Part shown: positions 7,939 to 16,462 of the stretch, in pieces
How the letters are laid out: each line of letters opens with the position of its first letter
Numbering within the stretch: the first letter of the stretch is position 1
Source: Vibrio atlanticus
GTDB lineage: Bacteria > Pseudomonadota > Gammaproteobacteria > Enterobacterales > Vibrionaceae
NCBI RefSeq assembly: GCF_024347315.1
Contig: NZ_AP025460.1
Coordinates: forward strand, 1,488,001-1,552,000
DNA length: 64,000 nt
Direction of reading: 5' to 3'
Translations under genes and position numbers: made by a program
The notes under the pieces: model-generated
Database searches by the model: none
Told to the model about the DNA's origin: nothing
Seen by the model: only the letters and a program-made list of their open reading frames with translations

Positions 7939-8992
7939 GGCTTTGTTGCGTAATTAAATTTAAAGATAGAACTACCCCGTTTCGCGTATTTCTTAATCAA
8001 TACGACAAGTTTCAGGCATACCTAACCCAGTAAGCTTGTTCAACGCTTTTATCATCGCGTAAGTTTCACCCACCTGGGCATTGTAATTTCTTAAGCTCAG
8101 TTTCCCTCCTAGCAACTGTTTAACTCGATACATCGCTGTTTCTGAGAGTGAACGTTTGTGGTATCCATACCGCTCTTTCCAATACTTATTTGAGCCGTAT
8201 AATTTCTGGCAACCCACGGCGAGATTTCGAGAGTGACCACGCTCCCAGAAGGCTGCCCCTTCTCTTGGGGGAATAAGCGCAATAGCTCCCTTAATCTTAA
8301 TAGCAGCGTGACACGCTCTCGTGTCGTAAGCGCCATCACCAGACACCTCAAGGATACTTCGGCGTGTTTGTTTCAGTAAGTTCGGGAGTACTTCTCCATC
8401 TGTAACCGTCGATAAACTTAGCTCAGCGGCAATGATCTCATGAGTGTTGGTATCGACGGCAATATGAAGCTTTCGCCAGACTCTACGCTTGCCATCCGTC
8501 CCATGTTTTTTGACTTTCCATTCACCTTCGCCATAAACCTTAAGGCCAGTAGCATCAATAGCTAGGTGCTGTATCGCTCCTCTCGTTTTAGTCTTAAATG
8601 AAACCTCAACTTGCTTGGCTCTACGACTGATGCAGGTGTAATGCGGACAACTTAACGGTACATGGGCTAACCTAAATATCGAGTCGATAAATCCTTGCAG
8701 CGCTCTCAATGGCATAGAAAAAACTCGTTTCACCATGAGTGCTGTCGTGATAGCTAAATCACTGAACCGACGCGGCCTCCCGCGCTTATTCTGTTTGCTT
8801 TGCGCCCAGCCGCTTATCGCCTCTTCATCAATCCAAAAGGTCAGAGAGCCACGGTTAATGAGTGATTGATTGTATTGCTTCCAGTTGGTTGTTTTATAAC
8901 GAGGTTTAGGCATAGGGCTACGAGAGGGAGTGAATGTAGCTGATCAGATCGTAGGTTCTGGATTTAGTTCCACTGAATTACGCAACAAAGCC
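7939..8992 (-). mobile_element. IS5-family (IS903-group) insertion sequence, 1054 bp
   Basis: The element has 17-bp perfect terminal inverted repeats, GGCTTTGTTGCGTAATT at 7939-7955 and its inverse at 8976-8992. It has one transposase gene on the minus strand and a 9-bp duplicated target (GTTTACAAG) on both sides. Length, ends and duplication size all match the IS903 group of IS5. It lies inside the SHMT-like gene, which is therefore a pseudogene in this strain. The transposase is full length, so the element may still be mobile. Confidence 0.93.
7993..8913 (-). CDS. IS5-family transposase (IS903 group)
   Basis: This 306-residue DDE transposase moves the IS that encloses it. The N-terminal DNA-binding part (RYKTTNWKQYNQSLINRGSL, residues about 5-24) is the standard opening of this group. 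The catalytic aspartates are in LAIDATGLKVYGEGEW and VSGDGAYDT, and the glutamate in the Y-(2)-R-(3)-E-like block RSLSETAMYRVK. Its length is that of IS903 transposases (about 307). The gene runs against the host operon. It shows no frameshift or internal stop. Confidence 0.95.
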   Translation of the reverse strand: MPKPRYKTTNWKQYNQSLINRGSLTFWIDEEAISGWAQSKQNKRGRPRRFSDLAITTALMVKRVFSMPLRALQGFIDSIFRLAHVPLSCPHYTCISRRAKQVEVSFKTKTRGAIQHLAIDATGLKVYGEGEWKVKKHGTDGKRRVWRKLHIAVDTNTHEIIAAELSLSTVTDGEVLPNLLKQTRRSILEVSGDGAYDTRACHAAIKIKGAIALIPPREGAAFWERGHSRNLAVGCQKLYGSNKYWKERYGYHKRSLSETAMYRVKQLLGGKLSLRNYNAQVGETYAMIKALNKLTGLGMPETCRID

Positions 8993-9001
8993 GTTTACAA
9001 G
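8993..9001. repeat. Target site duplication, right copy (GTTTACAAG)
   Basis: Exact second copy of the 9-bp sequence that flanks the IS on its left. Confidence 0.9.
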
Positions 9002-10146
9002 CTCGGGGACTACTAAGTTGTGACTTGGGGTCTAGAGCCTCAGGCGGTTCTATTGGACGAAATAACCGCTTTTTTACGGGGCTTGATCAAGCTGATGAAA
9101 TAGAGGCACTTTGCATAGTATTACTTAAGGAATTATTTGAATGCAATCATGCAGACCCTAGGCTTTTAGGAGGGCTTCATGCTAATACGGTTGTCTATGC
9201 AGTTCTCAAAAACCATTTCAACGTATCAGATATGTCCACCCTCAATACATTTTATGGTGGTAACTCAAGTAACCATAGTTTAGGCCCCCCGGGGATCTTG
9301 AACTATTCCATTTCAGATCTTCCTGTGGATCCGAATACCCTCGAAATTGACTTAAACGCCTTTGAATACATGGCTAAGTTTAGACAACCGAAATTAGTGA
9401 GTTTAGGATCAGGTCTCAACCTTTTTCCCTTTCCTGTAAAAGAGATAAAAGACATTATTTCTCGTTGGGGAGGGATGTTACTTTTTGATGGCTCACACCA
9501 AGCAGGGTTAATTGCTGGTGGAGTTTATCCAAACCCTCTGTCTTTGGGAGCTGATATCTACACTGCATCGACAGGAAAGACGTTTAGTGGCCCTCAGGGA
9601 GGAGTAATTTGTTGGAATTCGGAAAAGTTTTCTTCTCCAATTAGCACGACTATATTCCCAAAGCTAACTGGTTCACATCAACTTAATCGAATTGCTGCCC
9701 TGACGGTCTCATGCTTAGAATTAAAGGAATATGGCCTTGAATATATGGCTCAAGGGATACTTAATGCAAGGCAACTTGCTAGTAATTTACAGGCGCACGG
9801 GTTGGAGGTGCTCTGTTCTGATGAAGGCTTTACTGAAACTCATCAAGTTGTTGTGAAATGGACTCGAGAAGAAGGTGCGCGTTTAGCATGCTACCGTTTA
9901 GCTGATGTTGGGGTTTTTGCTAATGCAGTCCCACTTCCTGAAGATAGAGAGTTGTTATCTGGGATACGTTTTGGTGCAACAGAAATTACTCGATTAGGGA
10001 TTACACAAAGTCAAATAGTTGTTTTAGCTGAGGTAATCGCAGGCGTTCTACAAGGTAATTACAATTTGAAGGAGGCGCGTAATGTAGTAAGTGAGTTAGC
10101 CTCAACATTTTCTGGCTTTAAATATAGCTTGGAGGGTGGACGATGA
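9002..10146 (+). pseudogene. SHMT-like PLP enzyme, 3' fragment (catalytic part)
   Basis: This holds most of a fold-type I PLP enzyme related to serine hydroxymethyltransferase and L-threonine transaldolases. It has LFDGSHQAGLIAGG (PLP-ring Asp, D223 in the restored numbering) and ASTGKTFSGPQGG with the Schiff-base lysine K253. KTFSGPQ is nearer to the KTFPGPQ of transaldolases than to the KTLRGPR of SHMT, as I recall these families. The first in-frame start left is a TTG at 9025, so the N-terminal 68 residues are lost. Its stop overlaps the LysE start as ATGA. Without the IS, the enzyme would make or break a beta-hydroxy amino acid, an inference from family only. Confidence 0.8.
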
Positions 10147-10781
10147 TTTCAATTACAGAACTGTTTACCTACTTATTTGTTACATTGCTATATGCGTTTA
10201 TGCCCGGTCCTGCAATGCTTTACAGTATTGCTCAAGCTGTGTCAGGAGGGAAGAAAGTAGGAATTATGGCGGCTTTTGGCCTTCATATAGGAGGTTATTT
10301 TCATGTAATTTTAGCTGTATTAGGTTTGTCTTCTGTGCTTTTAGCTAATCCTTCTCTCTATTCTGCCATTCAAAAGCTAGGAGCTCTCTATCTTGTTTGG
10401 TTGGGTTTCCAACGTATCTATCTATCAAAAAAATTACGTATTACTTCTTGCGAAAGCAGTCTTACCTCTCCTAAAAGAACGTTTATTGATAGTGTCATTG
10501 TAGATATTCTGAACCCTAAAGCAGCAATTTTCTATCTTGCTTTTCTCCCACAGTTTGTGAATGAAGCAGGAAGTGTTGCTGTTTGGCTCCAACTGCTTAT
10601 TTTGGGAGTTGTTACGAATTTATTGTTTAGTAGTGCTGATCTGTTAAGTGTTTTGATGGCGAGTCATCTACAGAAAAAGTTTCAAGCAAGAAGTAATTGG
10701 GTTGATTTTTTCTCAAGGTGGTCTGGTAGTATTTTTATACTGTTAGGTGTTATGGTCTTGGTAAACTCCTCGTACAATTAG
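10143..10781 (+). CDS. LysE/RhtB-family amino acid exporter
   Basis: This is a 212-residue inner-membrane efflux protein with about six membrane segments. The family signature PGPAMLYSIAQAVSGGKKVG (about 20-39) and the later DILNPKAAIFYLAFLPQFV are clear. LysE-type carriers export amino acids, homoserine lactones and analogues, driven by the proton gradient. The start overlaps the stop of the SHMT-like gene by 4 bp, so it was built to be made along with that enzyme. This suggests the product or a toxic intermediate is pumped out. With the upstream gene cut by an IS, translation may now be uncoupled or driven by read-out from the IS. Confidence 0.9.
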   Translation: MISITELFTYLFVTLLYAFMPGPAMLYSIAQAVSGGKKVGIMAAFGLHIGGYFHVILAVLGLSSVLLANPSLYSAIQKLGALYLVWLGFQRIYLSKKLRITSCESSLTSPKRTFIDSVIVDILNPKAAIFYLAFLPQFVNEAGSVAVWLQLLILGVVTNLLFSSADLLSVLMASHLQKKFQARSNWVDFFSRWSGSIFILLGVMVLVNSSYN

Positions 10782-10918
10782 GGGAGGGACATACTTCTCG
10801 GATTTTTAATTCAAGTTGAGCTTTATGTTTACGATGCAATGACTTAGGTTAGACGGTAGTGTTACTCGTTACTTAATTCGGAGTTAGCTGCCACTCATGT
10901 TGTGAGGAGGAGTAATAA

Positions 10919-11335
10919 ATGGAATATCCACTTATAGGAGCATGTCAGTGCGGGCAAGTGACCTATGACTTGTATGAAAAACCACTAATGGTCTTTGCTT
11001 GTCACTGTACAGAGTGCCAAAAACTGTCTACCAGCCCATTTAGCATTACAGCAGTTGTCGATGCCGAGAAAATAGAGTTTTCTGGTCAACTGAAAACTTG
11101 GGAACGTTTAGCTGATAGTGGCAATCGTAATTGCGCGATGTTCTGTCCAAATTGTGGAAACAGAATTTACCATTTCAATCCAGATGCACCGCAAACGGTT
11201 AAATTAAAGCTAAAACCAACTGATATGTCGGCAGCTGATATTTTCGAACCTCAAGCACATGTTTGGGTTAGTGAAAAACTAGATTGGTACCAAATACCAA
11301 CTAATGTAAAGGTTTTCCCTGAGCAGCCGGGCTAG
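10919..11335 (+). CDS. GFA-family zinc protein
   Basis: This 138-residue protein belongs to the GFA/CENP-V family, first known from glutathione-dependent formaldehyde-activating enzyme. The zinc sites are visible: CQCGQVTYD near residues 9-17, FACHCTECQKLS near 27-38, and FCPNCGNRIYHFN near 75-87. A strong AGGAGG lies before the ATG. It is 137 bp after the LysE gene and probably has its own or a shared promoter. SHMT-type chemistry can release formaldehyde-level carbon, so a link to the upstream operon is possible but not shown. Most GFA members have no proven substrate. Confidence 0.85.
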   Translation: MEYPLIGACQCGQVTYDLYEKPLMVFACHCTECQKLSTSPFSITAVVDAEKIEFSGQLKTWERLADSGNRNCAMFCPNCGNRIYHFNPDAPQTVKLKLKPTDMSAADIFEPQAHVWVSEKLDWYQIPTNVKVFPEQPG

Positions 11336-11451
11336 CGGTGAGCAAGTGTTTAAGATATTAAAATACTTATTCTAATCTATTGAGGTTTAGGGAGTTTCAT
11401 TGAATTAACTTACTTTTGGCCAGAACTTTCATAGGTTGAATCTTTATCTGT

Positions 11452-11480
11452 GGCACTTTCTAACTCGAAAGTGCCCTTTT
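11452..11480 (+). terminator. Rho-independent terminator after the GFA gene
   Basis: GGCACTTTC (11452-11460) and GAAAGTGCC (11467-11475) form a 9-bp stem with a 6-nt loop, followed by CTTTTG. It closes the cargo operon about 120 bp after the GFA stop. Confidence 0.8.
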
Positions 11481-11550
11481 GTTTCTTAGGTTTGTTTTTT
11501 GTACGACATTCAGTTTAATGTTTGACTTACTTTTCCTTATGGCGAAGCTT

Positions 11551-11686
11551 TAGTTATGTAACTCAATTTGCTCATCTACTACATTTTAGAAGCTAGCTAT
11601 GAATTGCGGCTGATAAAGTCAAAAGCTCACAAGAACTAAAATAGTAGATAGCTGTAGTTTAATGCTCAATTCATAGATAAGTTACT
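11551..11686 (+). other. Structured non-coding stretch in front of the YobI-like ATPase gene
   Basis: Two long dyads interlock here. ATCTACTA with TTTTAG (11574-11589) pairs with CTAAAA plus TAGTAGAT (11636-11649), giving 14 bp around a 2-nt bulge. CTATGAATTG (11597-11606), inside the loop of the first, pairs perfectly with CAATTCATAG (11667-11676) outside it. As RNA this is a pseudoknot or two competing folds; as DNA it may be overlapping operators. No reading frame of note crosses it. It ends about 100 bp before the likely start of the ATPase gene. Confidence 0.45.
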
Positions 11687-11782
11687 GTTGTATAGCATAA
11701 AATCTATGTGATTTTGTGTTGGCTATATGCTATAGATATCATTTGGGATACGATATCAATCATTCATAAAGTGCTGCATCAT

Positions 11783-14700
11783 ATGACAAAACTGATCACT
11801 TCTCTAATACGTCGACTTTCTGATGGACTTAATCGCGTCATCTTGTTGCTCGAAAGAAGACAAAATAGCCCAACTCAACGCTCGAAATTTGTAGATCTTG
11901 CTCCAACAGATGAGGCAGATGAAAAAGGGATATACGCAGAAGCGATAGAGTTCGCAATGAATAGTCCGAAAGTCTTCAATATCGCCATAACAGGCCCCTA
12001 CGGCTCGGGAAAAAGTAGCATAATCCAATCATTTCTTAAAAGATATAAGCGAGATGCACTACAGATATCACTAGCGACTTTTATTTCTGAAACTGATGAA
12101 AAAGGAGTTAGTGCAAACCGTCAGGAGATCGAGAGAAGTATTCTACAACAAATGCTCTATGGTGCTGATGCAAATAAACTTCCATTATCTAGATTTAAGA
12201 GGATACAATCTCCTGATGTAACTTCAATTATTAAATCTCTATTCATCACGCTTGGTATCCTATCGGTTACGTATGTCTTTAATTTTCAAGAAAACATAGT
12301 CAATGGTGATTACTTTACTCCATTTTCTCTTGAAAATTGGTTTAACTTAGGCGTTTTTTCTTTTTCAATCGTATTTGCATGGGTAGTATTACACCATTTT
12401 TATGTCGCGAGTTTTGGTTTATCACTCAAAGGTATTTCACTAAAAGATGTCGAAATAAAACCAGCAAATGATGACGAAACCTCAATATTGAACAGGCACC
12501 TTGATGAGATAATATATTTCTTTCAAAGAACCAATTACGATCTGGTTATTATCGAGGACCTTGACCGATTTAACAATGCTGATATTTTTGTAACCTTACG
12601 TGAAATAAATAGCTTAGTAAATGCCAACTCGGGAGTTAAAAGGCACATTAGGTTTCTCTATGCACTACGAGACGATATGTTCGTCAGCACTGAGCGGACT
12701 AAGTTTTTTGAGTTTATTATACCTGTTATCCCAATCATTAATACATCTAACTCTATAGACATGGTTCTAGCTCAAGGGCAGCGATTATCACTTGATGTAG
12801 GTCTCGATAGACAGTTTCTTCGTGAAGTATCTCGGTATCTAAATGACCTACGATTGATTCAAAATATCTTCAATGAATACAAAATTTATGTAGCTAATTT
12901 AGAAACTGACGGTGAAAACCTTCTCGATACTAATAAGCTCTTAGCAGTTTTGATATACAAAAATGTCTACCCAAAAGACTTTGAGCAACTCCACCGTGGC
13001 TTGGGCACTTTAGCCAAAATACTAGACCTCCGAGACAAGCTAGTTGAAGATGGAGAAAGAAAACATAGAAATGAAATTATGCGACTTGAAAAGACGCTTG
13101 AAGCAGGAGAGCGTCAAGTTCCCGGAGATCTAAAAGAACTACGTAATATATATGCTATGGCTTTATTAGAAAAGCTACCATCCAATACATTATCTATAAA
13201 TGTCAATCAAAACTATGCACAGTTCGTTGAAGTTTTTAATTTATCTTCGAGTGAGAACTTTGATGAGTTTATTGAATCAAAGGTTATTTACTACAAATCT
13301 TCGAATAATAACTACGTACCGTCAATAAATGTGAGTAACCTACAGAATGAAGTAAACTCTATAAAGAGCTATCAACAACGTAGAGAAGAAATAGAGGCTA
13401 AGGCAGAAGAGAACAAAACCAAAATTCTAAGTAAAATTCGCGACTTGCGACCAAAGATTGCTTCAATTCGTACAGCTAAACTCAACGAGTTACTACGTGT
13501 CGACTTTGATCACGAACAAGACTTGTTCGAAGGCTTCGGCGACAACGGGGAACTAGCACGGTTTTTAATACTAGAGGGCTACTTGGATGATACGTACTAT
13601 CAATACACATCACTTTTTCATTCAGGGCGAATGTCTCCAAATGACAATAAGTTTCTTATTCAAATACGTGCATTTATAACGCCTGAACCAGATTTCCTTA
13701 TAGACAATCCACATGAAGTCATAGCTGCGATGAGAAGCGAAGATTTTCAACAAAGCTATGTCTTAAATGTTGTGCTCGTAGATAGCTTTTTGAGCAATCT
13801 GATTCGCTACCAAAGTCAAGTTCAGAAGCTGTTAGATCATGTTATGTCAGATTTTGAACGTTGTGAAGAGTTCCTAGATACCTATTACTCTAGTGGGATT
13901 TACGTTAAGCAACTTCTTACTGAGTTAGCGACTAAGTGGGGTCGCTTGATACCAGCTATGCTCTCAAGTCCCAATAGCAAAGAGCATGTAATGAAACTGA
14001 TATCGAATATACCGACAACAACGCTTAGGTCGCATTCTAGGGATTTCGAAGAATTACCTGTATTTGTGTCAAACAACCTATCTGAAATTTTGTTGAATTT
14101 ACCTGAACTAGAGCCGGAACGTCTCACATGCTTAAACTTTGAAGTCAAAGAGCTTTCGACGATCCATCAGCACTCCGACATAGTTAATGCATTATTCGAG
14201 GAAGGTCTTTTCGCGCTTACGATGGAAAACATAGAGTTCATTTTTGAAGTAATTCTTATCTTTGATGATCGTGAATCTCTATATAAAAACAACTACACAG
14301 CAATACGAGCAACAGAAAACAAAGTCCTGAATCAAAAGATTGAGGAGAACTTTGCTTACTATTTACAAGACATCCTTTTGCCTCTCAAAACTAACACGGA
14401 AGAAGATTCTTCGGCCATTCAAAGTGTTCTTACTCATGATGACCTTGAGCTAAGTGTGCTTAGGGCCTTCATCGAACAGCAGGCAACCAAATTACAGACT
14501 CTAGACCACATCCCAGAAAGGATGTACTGTCCTCTATTCGAATCGAACAAAATACAACCAAGCTGGAAAAATTGCCTTTCTTTCATGGAAAGTCCGGTTT
14601 TTTCAGAAGATGCCCTAACGACATTTCTAGATAGAGATGATGTTCGTACTGTCATTCTGAAGCAACCCATCCCACGTGATGAAGAATCGCAAAGCCTGCG

Positions 14701-15403
14701 CTCATTCATTCTTAAGGCGAACTCGCTTACAAATGCAAGTTATAGCGATTATATTCAGGTTTTACCTAGTATCTATAAAACATTTCCAAGTAGCCTCGAG
14801 CCTGGAAAGATTAGGATATTGATAGATCAGAAGAAAGTTAAGTTCTCAGAAGATAATTTTGATTCAATTTATGAGCACAGAGAGCTACAAATCCATTTTA
14901 TAGCATCTTACATCGATGAATATCTAGCAGAAAATGATGAGTTTTTGCTGAATGATGATTACTTAGAAAGTCTACTCGAAACGGAAATTCCCATTACATC
15001 AAAGTTGAAAGTCATAGAGCAGATGGATTTATCCTCTCTTTTTGACAACCGCTCACGATCTGCTCTAATAGCTAATATAATCGCTGAAAGTGATTCAAAT
15101 CCAAAAAATGTCAATGAAGATTCGGCACGTGATTTAATAATCAACGCCTCGCCTATTGAAACCCAGATATTGATGTTAAACAAATACCATACTCTGGTTT
15201 CAGATGATGACGTTCGTTACATATTGACAAAACTTCCAGATCCATATTGTGAAATAAAAACTGGGTATAGCTCGCCGCGACTGATAGACAACCAACAGAA
15301 TCAAGAGTTAGTTAGATGGCTTGAATCTAGGAGAATTATTTCAACTTGGAAAAAGGATACAATATTTGATAATAAAATTAAGGTGAATCTCTTCAGGCGT
15401 TAA
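11783..15403 (+). CDS. YobI-like P-loop ATPase, very large, membrane-anchored
   Basis: This roughly 1206-residue protein (1231 if the GTG at 11708 is used) has a YobI-type P-loop domain, related in layout to KAP NTPases. Walker A is GPYGSGKSS, with its Lys at residue 102 from the GTG, and Walker B is LVIIEDLDRF near 279-288. Between them lie two membrane segments (about 172-193 and 213-235), the KAP-like arrangement. The last 900 residues are helical with no domain I know. I prefer the ATG at 11783; neither start has a clear ribosome site. Such ATPases are found in phage-defence contexts, so a defence role is plausible as an inference. It is the last gene before attR, where such elements often carry cargo. 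Confidence 0.75.
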   Translation: MTKLITSLIRRLSDGLNRVILLLERRQNSPTQRSKFVDLAPTDEADEKGIYAEAIEFAMNSPKVFNIAITGPYGSGKSSIIQSFLKRYKRDALQISLATFISETDEKGVSANRQEIERSILQQMLYGADANKLPLSRFKRIQSPDVTSIIKSLFITLGILSVTYVFNFQENIVNGDYFTPFSLENWFNLGVFSFSIVFAWVVLHHFYVASFGLSLKGISLKDVEIKPANDDETSILNRHLDEIIYFFQRTNYDLVIIEDLDRFNNADIFVTLREINSLVNANSGVKRHIRFLYALRDDMFVSTERTKFFEFIIPVIPIINTSNSIDMVLAQGQRLSLDVGLDRQFLREVSRYLNDLRLIQNIFNEYKIYVANLETDGENLLDTNKLLAVLIYKNVYPKDFEQLHRGLGTLAKILDLRDKLVEDGERKHRNEIMRLEKTLEAGERQVPGDLKELRNIYAMALLEKLPSNTLSINVNQNYAQFVEVFNLSSSENFDEFIESKVIYYKSSNNNYVPSINVSNLQNEVNSIKSYQQRREEIEAKAEENKTKILSKIRDLRPKIASIRTAKLNELLRVDFDHEQDLFEGFGDNGELARFLILEGYLDDTYYQYTSLFHSGRMSPNDNKFLIQIRAFITPEPDFLIDNPHEVIAAMRSEDFQQSYVLNVVLVDSFLSNLIRYQSQVQKLLDHVMSDFERCEEFLDTYYSSGIYVKQLLTELATKWGRLIPAMLSSPNSKEHVMKLISNIPTTTLRSHSRDFEELPVFVSNNLSEILLNLPELEPERLTCLNFEVKELSTIHQHSDIVNALFEEGLFALTMENIEFIFEVILIFDDRESLYKNNYTAIRATENKVLNQKIEENFAYYLQDILLPLKTNTEEDSSAIQSVLTHDDLELSVLRAFIEQQATKLQTLDHIPERMYCPLFESNKIQPSWKNCLSFMESPVFSEDALTTFLDRDDVRTVILKQPIPRDEESQSLRSFILKANSLTNASYSDYIQVLPSIYKTFPSSLEPGKIRILIDQKKVKFSEDNFDSIYEHRELQIHFIASYIDEYLAENDEFLLNDDYLESLLETEIPITSKLKVIEQMDLSSLFDNRSRSALIANIIAESDSNPKNVNEDSARDLIINASPIETQILMLNKYHTLVSDDDVRYILTKLPDPYCEIKTGYSSPRLIDNQQNQELVRWLESRRIISTWKKDTIFDNKIKVNLFRR

Positions 15404-15733
15404 ATTGATTTTTGAAGCGCATTGGTACGTGCTCTAGGCAATTGTTTGGAGACAGAGTTATAGGCGAGATGTAACAATACTCATGGTTACCTATTATCAT
15501 TTTTGATCTTTTCCATTCACGCTGGACACTAAATCAATGAGTTTCCATACCTGTGCTTACCCATTAATTTCTAATTTAGCAAAGTCACTAATACAGAAAT
15601 GTGGCAGAAACAGTTTGTGGGAAGTTCAAGTCTGTAGAGCCATAAAGCTACATATTTGCTATATAAAATATATTTTTAGATTTGATTTTTTATTAAGCAA
15701 CTGAAATAAAAGTGATATTTAACTTTTTAATTC
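15404..15733. other. Right end of the element, no gene seen
   Basis: About 330 bp of AT-rich sequence lies between the ATPase stop and attR. I find no open frame of weight and no clear hairpin. It may hold right-end integrase or excisionase sites, but nothing there matches the TATACAACAAT repeats of the left end. Confidence 0.5.
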
Positions 15734-15745
15734 CCCCTTAACAGT
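15734..15745. repeat. attR core, right end of the integrated element
   Basis: CCCCTTAACAGT matches the left core at 2866-2877 with one difference. The acetyltransferase frame resumes inside it at CAG 15742-15744. Confidence 0.8.
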
Positions 15746-15861
15746 CATACAGAAACCACCATTTCTACGAAAAGTTAGGCTATATCAAAGTCGGTGAAGT
15801 TCAGCCAGACCAATCAGATGATTTCAAGTTGTTTGAATATTCAAAGAGCCATTTAAGTTGA
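15742..15861 (+). pseudogene. GNAT acetyltransferase, 3' fragment
   Basis: The frame reads Q-SYRNHHFYEKLGYIKVGE and continues to LS-stop at 15861. NHHFYEKLGY is the hallmark of the C-terminal GNAT helix and strand. There is no start codon or ribosome site for it here. It continues the frame broken at 2876, with the shared CAG supplying the same Gln on both sides. It completes the gene found at 2517-2885. Confidence 0.85.
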
Positions 15862-15956
15862 AATAGCGGCATAACAAACGTACACGGCATCTATAACTGA
15901 TGATTGCTGCTCAATTAGATGTTTTGGTATAGGGAAAATTCAGCTAAGGGAATTAG

Positions 15957-16433
15957 ATGAGTGAAAAAGTGAAAGTAGCTCTGAAGTGGCTCAAAGAGCT
16001 CTTGGATGCCGAGGGTGTTGAGTACCAAATTGTCGGAGGGCTAGCTGCAACGATACATGGTGGTAGTCGTGAAATCGCAGACATAGACCTTTATATCCAC
16101 AACTTTGACGCAAACAAGGTTTTGGCTCGCGTATCGCAATTCATATCTAAGCCGTTAATTCACTATGCAGAATACGGTTGGGATCTCGAGTATTTCCAGT
16201 TAGTTTACCAAGACCAAAAAATTGAAATTGGTTTATCTCATAATACGAAGATACAGTCGGCTCTAGATGGGGCTTGGCATCAACTCGAAATCGATTTTTC
16301 AGAGTCAGTCATTAAAAGCTATCTCGGTATCGAATTGCCAGTAATCCCAGTTCATCATTTAGTAGAGTACAAGCGAATATTAGGTAGGGAAGTCGATCTA
16401 ATTGACATACAAGAACTGACGTTAGCCATTTAA
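15957..16433 (+). CDS. Nucleotidyltransferase-fold protein
   Basis: This 158-residue protein has the start of a polymerase-beta-type nucleotidyltransferase: YQIVGGLAATIHGGSREIADIDLYI (about 22-46) holds the GG motif and the DxD metal pair, D40 and D42. VEYKRILGREVDLIDIQEL near the end is common in minimal nucleotidyltransferases related to AbiEii and to resistance enzymes. The start is set by AAGGGAATTAG before the ATG. The next gene follows after about 30 bp and may be co-transcribed. The substrate is unknown; no antitoxin-like partner is seen, so a toxin role is not supported. Confidence 0.6.
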   Translation: MSEKVKVALKWLKELLDAEGVEYQIVGGLAATIHGGSREIADIDLYIHNFDANKVLARVSQFISKPLIHYAEYGWDLEYFQLVYQDQKIEIGLSHNTKIQSALDGAWHQLEIDFSESVIKSYLGIELPVIPVHHLVEYKRILGREVDLIDIQELTLAI

Positions 16434-16462
16434 TCCGAGGTTGTGTGCATAAGGAAATGAGT

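Larger units (their letters stand above)
2866..15745 (+). mobile_element. Integrated mobile element of about 12.9 kb inserted in an acetyltransferase gene
   Basis: The limits are set by the two halves of one GNAT gene that flank it and by the 12-bp near-identical cores at its ends. Content in order: tyrosine integrase, intergenic repeats, AlpA-like regulator, winged-helix protein, HUH replication initiator, Fe/2OG oxygenase, an SHMT-like gene cut by an IS, LysE exporter, GFA protein, a structured non-coding stretch, and a YobI-like ATPase. There are no capsid, tail, relaxase or conjugation genes. This resembles phage satellites or small integrative elements that depend on a helper for transfer. 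That class is an inference; the insertion itself is read directly from the sequence. Confidence 0.85.

Noticed and set aside
7758..8033. A 91-residue protein as a gene on its own
   Set aside because: Its last 31 codons lie inside the IS; the first 60 belong to the interrupted PLP-enzyme gene.
9025..10146. A complete 373-residue enzyme starting with TTG
   Set aside because: The upstream frame continues through the right duplication and joins the 5' fragment; the TTG is an internal codon without ribosome site.
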